Below, in pieces: positions 47,286 through 53,851 of a stretch of DNA of 53,851 nt. The stretch is taken from NCBI GenBank assembly GCA_001775755.1, contig MEYF01000018.1:892-54742 (forward strand). The letters run 5' to 3'. The position numbers and the translations under genes were made by a program. Source of the DNA: Candidatus Aminicenantes bacterium RBG_19FT_COMBO_65_30. Its GTDB lineage: Bacteria > Acidobacteriota > Aminicenantia > Aminicenantales > Saccharicenantaceae. Positions within the stretch are counted from its first letter, which is position 1; every line of letters begins with the position of its first letter. The notes below the pieces were generated by a model. It saw only the letters and a list, made by a program, of their open reading frames with translations. It ran no database searches and had not been told where the DNA came from.

Positions 47286-49307
47286 TCAGGAGAGAGTGTC
47301 CTTTCTCCTGAAGTGGAACAAATAGCTCTCGATCCCCTTGATCTCCTTGAAGGTCAGGTCCTTGAACTTCATGCCTGAATAATAGAAGCCCGGGTCGCCC
47401 CCGCCCTTCTCCGAATAGATGATGTCGCTTTTGATCAGTATGGCCTTGTCCTCGACGACGAGGATCGTTTCGAGCGTCTGGAGCGGGGGGAGGGCGGTGT
47501 CGGAGACGACGCGCGCCCCTTCGAGGCTGATGTTGACGGTTTTGGCGACCTTGAAGCCGCCGTTCTCCCGGAAGAGGAAGGGCGTCGAGACGTTGTAGCG
47601 CTCGTATTTCCTCCTCTCCCGGACGAAGCGGCCGGCCGCGGCCGCGCCCTCGGCTTTCTTGCTCTCCCCGACTTCCTCCCAGACGAAGTTGCAGACGCGG
47701 TTCTTGTCGATGGGGACGTCGGTGGGGCCGCGGGGAGCGAGGTCCGGCCGGCATTTGCCCTTGGCCTCAGCCAGGGCGAGGTCCGCCTCGCCGGCCAGGC
47801 GCTTGAGGTCGGGCTTGGTCAGGGGGCCCGGCTGTTCGCCGTCGTTCTTGGGGAAGATCGTCACGCCGAACGACATGGTCAGGTTGGAGCGCGGCTGGAA
47901 CTCCTGGAGCTCGAAATAGTGGTCTTCGACGTTCTTCCGGATACGTTCGGTGAGCAGGAAGGACTCCTCGACGCTCTTGACGCCCATCAGGAAGAAGAGG
48001 AACTCCTCGCCGCCGTAGCGGCAGAGCAGGTCCTCCTCGCGGATGGAGAGCTTGAGGACGTGAGCGAGCTCGCGGAGGAGCCTGTTCCCGGCCTCGTGGC
48101 CGTTGCGGTCGTTGTAGGCCTTGAACCAGTCGACGTCGCCCATGACCAAGGCCATGGCGCCCTCCTCGCGGCGGCGCTTGCTCAGGGCGTTGACCTTCTG
48201 GAGGACTTTTTCGAAGAACGGCTCGGGCCTGAGGAGCCCGGTCAGGGGATCGAACTGGATGAGGTTGAGCTTGGTCATGGCGATGGCCATGTGGTCGGAA
48301 AGGCCGCGGAGGATCTCCAGGTCCTCCCGGGTGAATCCCTCGGGGTTCAATTTCCCGGCGGCCATTTTGTTGTAGACCTCGAGGACGCCGATGACGTTGG
48401 GTCCGTGCATGATGGGCACGCCGAGCAGGCTCTTCGGCGGGGTTTTGAGGAAGGCCGTGTAGCGCTTGCTCAGGCGCCGGTCGAAGGTCAGGTTGGCGAC
48501 GCTGACGTCGTGGCCGAACCGGGCGACCGAGGCGGCGAAGTCCTGGGCCTCGAGCGGGGCGATGTACTTGGAGAAATCCGAATGGGCCAGGAAGGCGTTG
48601 TCCCAGACGAGGGGCTTCAGGTAGCGGCCGATGACCTCGTTCTCGTCGATGATGTAGACGGTGGCGCTTTCGGCCTGGACGATGTCCCGGATCTCGGGGA
48701 CGATGTCGAGAAGACTGCTGACGTCGTCGGCGCCGTAGATCTTCCGCAGGGTCGTCTCGACCCGCTGGCGCTCCTTCTGGGATCCGACGTATTGCGCCTC
48801 GATGGCGATCCGCTTTTCGACCTCGCGTATGAAGCCGGTGTTGAGCAGGCCCTTGATCTCGTGGATCTCGGCCAAGACGTCCTTGACTTTGGCGTCCTGG
48901 AGGCCAAGCGACAGGCGGAGGTCGGCCGCCTCCGTATTCAGCCGGGCGTGTTCGACGACGCGGCCGAGGGCGCGAAGGAAAGCGAGCTCCCGCGGCGCCG
49001 CGGGCGAGGTGCGGCAGAAGTCGACGTCGACGCCCGGCGGCCATTCGTCGGCGGCACGCGAAACCTGATCCTCGTCGTCGCCGGCGAGGAGGACTCCGGT
49101 CGGAGGGTGGACCATGGCCTTGAGCGCCGTCGATCCGGCGAAGGCCATGTCGATGACCGCGACGGCGACGTTCCCCTCGGCGAACACGGCCAGGGCCGCT
49201 TCGGGGTCGCTCTCGGCCCGGACCGGGCCGTACTTCTGGGCCAGGCGGGCGAGGCGGTCGGCTTCCGTGGACAACGGATGGATAACGAGGATGAGCTTTT
49301 GGATCAT
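47286..49307 (-). CDS. GAF-GGDEF diguanylate cyclase with C-terminal PilZ domain
   Basis: REEDLLCRYGGEEF (I-site RxxD plus GGEEF), PilZ-like RRKYERYNVSTPF ... NISLEGARV. Confidence 0.92.
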   Translation of the reverse strand: MIQKLILVIHPLSTEADRLARLAQKYGPVRAESDPEAALAVFAEGNVAVAVIDMAFAGSTALKAMVHPPTGVLLAGDDEDQVSRAADEWPPGVDVDFCRTSPAAPRELAFLRALGRVVEHARLNTEAADLRLSLGLQDAKVKDVLAEIHEIKGLLNTGFIREVEKRIAIEAQYVGSQKERQRVETTLRKIYGADDVSSLLDIVPEIRDIVQAESATVYIIDENEVIGRYLKPLVWDNAFLAHSDFSKYIAPLEAQDFAASVARFGHDVSVANLTFDRRLSKRYTAFLKTPPKSLLGVPIMHGPNVIGVLEVYNKMAAGKLNPEGFTREDLEILRGLSDHMAIAMTKLNLIQFDPLTGLLRPEPFFEKVLQKVNALSKRRREEGAMALVMGDVDWFKAYNDRNGHEAGNRLLRELAHVLKLSIREEDLLCRYGGEEFLFFLMGVKSVEESFLLTERIRKNVEDHYFELQEFQPRSNLTMSFGVTIFPKNDGEQPGPLTKPDLKRLAGEADLALAEAKGKCRPDLAPRGPTDVPIDKNRVCNFVWEEVGESKKAEGAAAAGRFVRERRKYERYNVSTPFLFRENGGFKVAKTVNISLEGARVVSDTALPPLQTLETILVVEDKAILIKSDIIYSEKGGGDPGFYYSGMKFKDLTFKEIKGIESYLFHFRRKDTLS

Positions 49308-49473
49308 AGCCCTCGTTGCCTCTTTCCTGACGAAAGAGCGAAAAACTCTTCCTTTTCCTCTTTAATATGTATACCAGATTTTCGGCCCTCGTCAATCGTT
49401 TTTTTTGACTTTTGATTAGCCTTCCGGCGATGTGGTATATTTCCCGGGCGAGAAACGTTCGAGGAGACAAAAA

Positions 49474-51144
49474 ATGGCAAAAACGGCGAACGAACCGGTC
49501 GCGAATATCCGGGCCCCGAGGGGCTCCCGCCTGACAACCAAAGGCTGGTCCCAGGAGGGGGCACTGCGGATGCTCATGAACAACCTGGATCCGCAGGTGG
49601 CCGAAAAGCCCGGCGAGCTCATCGTCTATGGCGGGACCGGCAAGGCCGCCCGGAGCTGGGAAGCCTACCGGGCCATCGTGGCCAGCCTGAAAAAGCTCGA
49701 GAACGATGAAACGCTCATCGTCCAATCGGGGAAGCCGGTGGCCGTCTTCAGGACTCACGCCGAGGCGCCCCGGGTCCTCATCGCCAACGCCCTGGTCGTC
49801 CCCCAATGGGCCAACTGGGACGAATTCCGGCGCCTCGAAGCGCTGGGCCTGACCATGTACGGCCAGATGACGGCCGGCAGCTGGATCTACATCGGGACCC
49901 AGGGCATTCTCCAGGGGACCTACGAAACCCTGGCCGCCGCGGCCCGAAAGCATTTCGGAGGCTCGCTCAAGGGGACACTGACCTTGACCGCGGGGCTCGG
50001 CGGTATGGGCGGGGCCCAGCCCCTGGCCGTGACCATGAACGACGGTGTCGCCATCGTCGCCGAGGTCGACTCCCGCCGTATTGAGAGGCGTCTCGCCACG
50101 AAATACGTCGACATCATGACCGACAGCTTGGACGAGGCCCTGCGCCTGGCCGGTGAGGCCATGAAGAAGGGGACGCCTCTCTCCATCGCCCTCCTCGCGA
50201 ACGCCGCCGACGTCCTGCCTGAGTTCGTCCGCCGGGGCATCACGCCGGATGTCCTGACCGACCAGACCTCGGCCCACGACGAGCTCAACGGCTACGTGCC
50301 GAACGGGCTTTCCTACGAGGACGCGCTGGCTCTCCGGACGAAGGACCCGGCCGACTACATCCGCCGATCTTACGCCGCGATGGCCGCCCACGTCGAAGCC
50401 ATGCTCGAACTGCGGAAAAGGGGAGCCCGGGTTTTCGACTACGGCAACAACATCCGCGGCCAGGCCCGGAAAGCGGGGGTGGCCAAGGCCTTCGACATCC
50501 CCGGATTCGTCCTGGAGTACATCCGGCCTCTCTTCTGCCTCGGCAAGGGGCCTTTCCGCTGGGCGGCGCTCTCCGGAAAGCCGCAGGACATCGCCGCCAC
50601 CGACGCGGCCGTGCTCAAGGAGTTCCCCGAGGACGAGGCCCTGGCCCGCTGGATCCGCAAGGCCCGGAGCCGGGTCAAGTTCCAAGGCCTGCCGGCCCGC
50701 ATTTGCTGGCTCGGTTACGGCGAGCGGGCCCGCTTCGGCGCCGTCATCAACCACCTGGTGAAAAAAGGAAAGACGGCCGCGCCCATCGTCATCGGCCGCG
50801 ACCACCTCGACACCGGCTCGGTCGCCTCGCCGAACCGCGAGACCGAGGGCATGCGGGACGGCTCGGACGCCATCGCCGACTGGCCCGTCCTCAACGCCCT
50901 CCTCAACGCCGTCAGCGGCGCCTCGTGGGTTTCCGTCCACCACGGCGGCGGCGTGGGCATCGGCCTGTCGATCCACGCCGGGATGGTCATCGTCGCCGAT
51001 GGAACGGCGATGATGGGGCGCCGGCTGGAGCGCGTCCTGACGGTCGATCCGGGCCTGGGCGTCGCCCGCCACGCCGACGCCGGATACCCGGACGCCATCG
51101 CCTGCGCCAAGAAGAACGGCCTCAAGATCCCGATGATGAAATAA
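49474..51144 (+). CDS. hutU: urocanate hydratase
   Basis: [63 protein letters not shown]. Confidence 0.95.
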   Translation: MAKTANEPVANIRAPRGSRLTTKGWSQEGALRMLMNNLDPQVAEKPGELIVYGGTGKAARSWEAYRAIVASLKKLENDETLIVQSGKPVAVFRTHAEAPRVLIANALVVPQWANWDEFRRLEALGLTMYGQMTAGSWIYIGTQGILQGTYETLAAAARKHFGGSLKGTLTLTAGLGGMGGAQPLAVTMNDGVAIVAEVDSRRIERRLATKYVDIMTDSLDEALRLAGEAMKKGTPLSIALLANAADVLPEFVRRGITPDVLTDQTSAHDELNGYVPNGLSYEDALALRTKDPADYIRRSYAAMAAHVEAMLELRKRGARVFDYGNNIRGQARKAGVAKAFDIPGFVLEYIRPLFCLGKGPFRWAALSGKPQDIAATDAAVLKEFPEDEALARWIRKARSRVKFQGLPARICWLGYGERARFGAVINHLVKKGKTAAPIVIGRDHLDTGSVASPNRETEGMRDGSDAIADWPVLNALLNAVSGASWVSVHHGGGVGIGLSIHAGMVIVADGTAMMGRRLERVLTVDPGLGVARHADAGYPDAIACAKKNGLKIPMMK

Positions 51145-51207
51145 GCACCGTCAAAGGGAAGCGACGCGCCGCGGCGCGTTCCCCCGGCGGGTGTCAACTC
51201 GCCTTTC

Positions 51208-51230
51208 CGAAAGCCCTCGGCTTTCGTTTC
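51208..51230 (+). terminator. terminator-like hairpin after hutU
   Basis: CGAAAGCC-ctc-GGCTTTCG followed by TTTC; preceded by palindrome ACGCGCCGCGGCGCGT at 51164-51179. Confidence 0.55.
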
Positions 51231-51279
51231 CATCCCGATTGTTTTGAGCGGGTTGGACCAGGCTCCGGAGGCTCGGCCG

Positions 51280-51296
51280 CTGGCACGCCGCTTGCT
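51280..51296 (+). promoter_or_regulatory. sigma-54 (RpoN) -24/-12 promoter
   Basis: cTGGCACGCCGCTTGCT: TGGCAC-N5-TTGCT, about 10 nt before the expected TSS and 27 nt before the peptide start codon. Confidence 0.85.
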
Positions 51297-51322
51297 TTGA
51301 AGAGGGCGAAAGGAGACACCCG

Positions 51323-51541
51323 ATGAAAAAGCTGGCGATCTTAGCCCTGGCCGGGCTCGTCCTCGTTTCCGCGGCCCTTTTTTTCCCCATGGCCGCCGCC
51401 GGACACGATGTCAATGAATGCGACAGGGATCACCGGGATTGCCGGGAGAACGTCCTCAACATGGACGCCCCCTGGTACAAGGTCATGATCTTTCTGACGG
51501 TCTGCGACATCGGGCTCGGCAAGTGCATCCTCTTCATGTGA
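51323..51541 (+). CDS. secreted small Cys-rich peptide precursor
   Basis: SD AAAGGAGA; signal peptide MKKLAILALAGLVLVSAALFFPMAAA; mature region with two CX6C motifs. Confidence 0.8.
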   Translation: MKKLAILALAGLVLVSAALFFPMAAAGHDVNECDRDHRDCRENVLNMDAPWYKVMIFLTVCDIGLGKCILFM

Positions 51542-51551
51542 TCGAGGCGGA

Positions 51552-51577
51552 GAGGGCCCTCGCTTTCGAGGGCCCTC
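51552..51577 (+). terminator. strong intercistronic hairpin after peptide gene (attenuator or processing site)
   Basis: GAGGGCCCTCG-cttt-CGAGGGCCCTC perfect 11-bp stem; no U tract. Confidence 0.75.
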
Positions 51578-51606
51578 CATGCCGGCCGGCGAAAAGCACG
51601 GTCGGC

Positions 51607-52602
51607 ATGGGCATGACAAGACGCGCGGCCGAGGCCATGGTCGTCATCCTGTCGCTGACCGTCGCCGCGGCGTCCGGAGGCGCGAAGGAGCAAGCTGTTG
51701 AACGCTGGAAGGCGGTCGAGGTCGCGGCCGCGGCGAACGAAGCGGACGAAGCCTTGCTCGGACGGCCCCTCTCCCTGGCCCTCGACGCCGAGTGTCTCTA
51801 CGTGGCCGACGCCCAGGATTGCGCCGTCAAGGTTTTTTCGAAGGACGGGAGATTTCTGAGAGCGTTCGGCCGGAAAGGCCGCGGGCCCGGCGAGCTCACT
51901 TTCCCTTCCGGGGTCTCCGTCGTCGGCGGGAGGGTCTATGTCGCCGACAAGCTCAACTACCGGATCCAGATATTTGACGGAGAGGGGAAGCCGCGCGGGG
52001 GCTATCCCGTGCCCTTCGCGCCGGACAAGGTCTTCGCCATGGGCGCCGAAACGCTTCTGATCACGGGAAATCCGACCGGCCGTCGGGCGGGAGAAATGCT
52101 CCTCCACATCTACGGCGACGCCGGCCGCCTCCGCTGGGAAGGGCTCGAAGCGCGATCCTCGTCAGACCCGATGTACGACACGTTCCGGAACATGATCCTG
52201 GTGTGCCCAGGGGAGGAGAAAGACTTCTACGTTGTTTTCCGGAGCGGCGACCGGACGATCCTCCGCTTCGCCGGGACGGGCGTCCTCCGGGGGAAAACCC
52301 CCGTCGACGAGCGCCACGCCTTCCGGCCTTTGGACATGCCCTTCAAGGGACCGAAGAAGCGCCTCCTCGGCTTTTGCTGGGCAGCGGCCCGGGACCGGGG
52401 ACTCTTCTATCTTTCGGCGCCCGAGCCCGTGGACGGCAAGGACCTCGGGCCGGGCCGGCGGTTGTCCGTTATCGATAAAGACGGCCGCCTTCAGGCTGTC
52501 GTCGAGCTGCCGTGCCCCGTCCATCGGTTCGTCGTCGAGGAGGATCGTGTTTTTGCCATAGATGACGAGGGCGGACTGAGGATCTTCGAGATCGTCCGAT
52601 GA
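51607..52602 (+). CDS. secreted 6-bladed beta-propeller protein
   Basis: NHL-like repeats LYVADAQDCAVKVFSKDGRFLRAFGRKGRGPGELTFPSGVSV, VYVADKLNYRIQIFDGEG; signal-like N-terminus. Confidence 0.85.
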   Translation: MGMTRRAAEAMVVILSLTVAAASGGAKEQAVERWKAVEVAAAANEADEALLGRPLSLALDAECLYVADAQDCAVKVFSKDGRFLRAFGRKGRGPGELTFPSGVSVVGGRVYVADKLNYRIQIFDGEGKPRGGYPVPFAPDKVFAMGAETLLITGNPTGRRAGEMLLHIYGDAGRLRWEGLEARSSSDPMYDTFRNMILVCPGEEKDFYVVFRSGDRTILRFAGTGVLRGKTPVDERHAFRPLDMPFKGPKKRLLGFCWAAARDRGLFYLSAPEPVDGKDLGPGRRLSVIDKDGRLQAVVELPCPVHRFVVEEDRVFAIDDEGGLRIFEIVR

Positions 52603-53069
52603 AACGCTGGTTCTTGATCGTCGCCGTCGCCGCGTCCCTCGCGGGAGGCTTGGGGGGGACGGCCGGGGAACCCGTCGACGTCCGCATCTGCGCCAGCCTC
52701 GACGAAGCGGCCCCGTCCGGCGCCGGCCCCGTGCTTCTCGTCTTCTTCTCGACGGATTGCCCCGTCTGCTATGACGACCTCTTCGAATCGAGATACCTGA
52801 TCGACAAGGGACGCTGGCCGGTCTCCGTGGTCGGCGTCTGTTCCGGGCTCCGGGAGGACCTCAGGATCTTCCTCGAGAAACACGCCTGGGCGCTCCCCGT
52901 CGTCCTGGACAGGCGGAAGATCCTTTTCAGGAGATTCAAGGTGGACGCCGTCCCGTTCAAGGCCCTGCTCTTGGGGACGGAGGCGGTCTATCGGGACGAT
53001 CCCTACCGCGATCCCGAGGGACGCCGGGAGGAATTGAAACAATGTTTGACACGGCTCTTTTCCCGATAA
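52599..53069 (+). CDS. secreted thioredoxin-like protein
   Basis: Signal peptide; LLVFFSTDCPVCYDDL CXXC motif; ATGA overlap with preceding gene. Confidence 0.82.
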   Translation: MKRWFLIVAVAASLAGGLGGTAGEPVDVRICASLDEAAPSGAGPVLLVFFSTDCPVCYDDLFESRYLIDKGRWPVSVVGVCSGLREDLRIFLEKHAWALPVVLDRRKILFRRFKVDAVPFKALLLGTEAVYRDDPYRDPEGRREELKQCLTRLFSR

Positions 53070-53776
53070 CGTGGCGCGTCACCCGGCGGAGGCTTCTCGC
53101 CTCGCCGCTGGCGATAGCCGCCGGCCTGGCCTTCCCCGCGTTCGTCGTCTGGATCGGCTTCAACGACTCGTACGAAACGGCGGCGAAGTTCTTCTTTTTT
53201 CTCCTGCCTCACGTCTTTCTCATCGCCGCCCAGGACACGGTTCGGACCGATATCGAGAGCGGGGCCCTCGAGAACGTTCTCTTCCTCGGCGGCAGGTTCC
53301 GAGGCTTCCTCAGGGCGAAGAGCTACGTCCTGGCCGCGGCCGTCGGGGTTTACGCCTGCGGCTTGTTCGGATTATTCACGGCTTGGGGACTGGCCGCCGG
53401 CGCGTTCAGGCCCTATTTCGTCATAAGGTTCGCGCTGGGGCTCCTGGCCGGGTCCTACTATATCGCCTTGGCGGGGACCCTGAGCTACTTTCTCAGGGCC
53501 GGGTCGAATGTCCTGGCTCTTCTGCTCGCCCAGTCGGCCGCCCTGATCGCGCTGCTCTTCTCGGCCACTTCGCGGACGGGCTTTCTCGATTACGCGGCCT
53601 CGGGGCATTTTCCTGGGCTTGGCCCGAAGCTCCTCTTCGGCGGCCTGGTCGCCATACTGCCCAACGTGGTCGTGTCCGGACGGCTTCTCGTCTTTGCCGC
53701 CGAGGTCCTGACCGGGCTCGCGCTATCGCTTTTCGTCCAGAATCGGCTGGCCCGGGCGCTCGAGCTGGGGAAATAG
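53042..53776 (+). CDS. ABC-2-type permease-like membrane protein
   Basis: About six hydrophobic segments; overlaps upstream gene and precedes an ABC ATPase. Confidence 0.75.
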   Translation: MFDTALFPITWRVTRRRLLASPLAIAAGLAFPAFVVWIGFNDSYETAAKFFFFLLPHVFLIAAQDTVRTDIESGALENVLFLGGRFRGFLRAKSYVLAAAVGVYACGLFGLFTAWGLAAGAFRPYFVIRFALGLLAGSYYIALAGTLSYFLRAGSNVLALLLAQSAALIALLFSATSRTGFLDYAASGHFPGLGPKLLFGGLVAILPNVVVSGRLLVFAAEVLTGLALSLFVQNRLARALELGK

Positions 53777-53785
53777 GGGGCGAAC

Positions 53786-53851
53786 ATGATCGAAGCGCAT
53801 CGGCTATCCAAACGATTCGGCCCGGTCGAGGCCCTCCGCGACGTTAGCTTC
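53786..53851 (+). CDS. ABC transporter ATP-binding protein (5' partial, runs off window)
   Basis: MIEAHRLSKRFGPVEALRDVSF, typical ABC ATPase N-terminus. Confidence 0.85.
   Translation, partial: MIEAHRLSKRFGPVEALRDVSF

Noticed and set aside
47767-51072. 1101-aa minus-strand ORF
   Set aside because: Runs antisense to hutU and then out of frame through the GGDEF gene; Arg/Pro/Gly-rich, no domain; GC artefact.
49474-51144. hutU as part of the peptide locus
   Set aside because: Followed by terminator-like hairpins and separated by a dedicated sigma-54 promoter; no metabolic link.

Overview
GC-rich bacterial chromosomal window, densely coding. Gene content (GWxTD protein, DUF5916/CBM9-like barrel, carboxypeptidase-regulatory TonB receptor, multiheme c3 cytochromes) is compatible with an Acidobacteriota/Aminicenantes-like organism, but this is inference and I ran no search. 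I see no rRNA, tRNA, CRISPR array, prophage or intact transposase. Recognisable housekeeping or metabolic genes include rsmD, rpmE-prfA-prmC, thiC, porCDAB, hypF, queH, hutU, an OMPLA-type phospholipase and c-di-GMP enzymes. The most interesting regions are: (1) a right-edge locus (51281 to window end) with a near-perfect sigma-54 promoter, a 72-aa secreted peptide with a duplicated CX6C motif, a strong intercistronic hairpin, and then a secreted beta-propeller, a secreted CPVC thioredoxin-like protein, an ABC permease and an ABC ATPase, which is a candidate undescribed peptide maturation/export system; (2) a hexaheme cytochrome - outer-membrane barrel - dodecaheme cytochrome operon (11713-14605), a candidate extracellular electron conduit; (3) a family of GGGGTCAAAC-ended inverted-repeat elements lying directly after stop codons, two copies of which share a hairpin with compensatory base changes.
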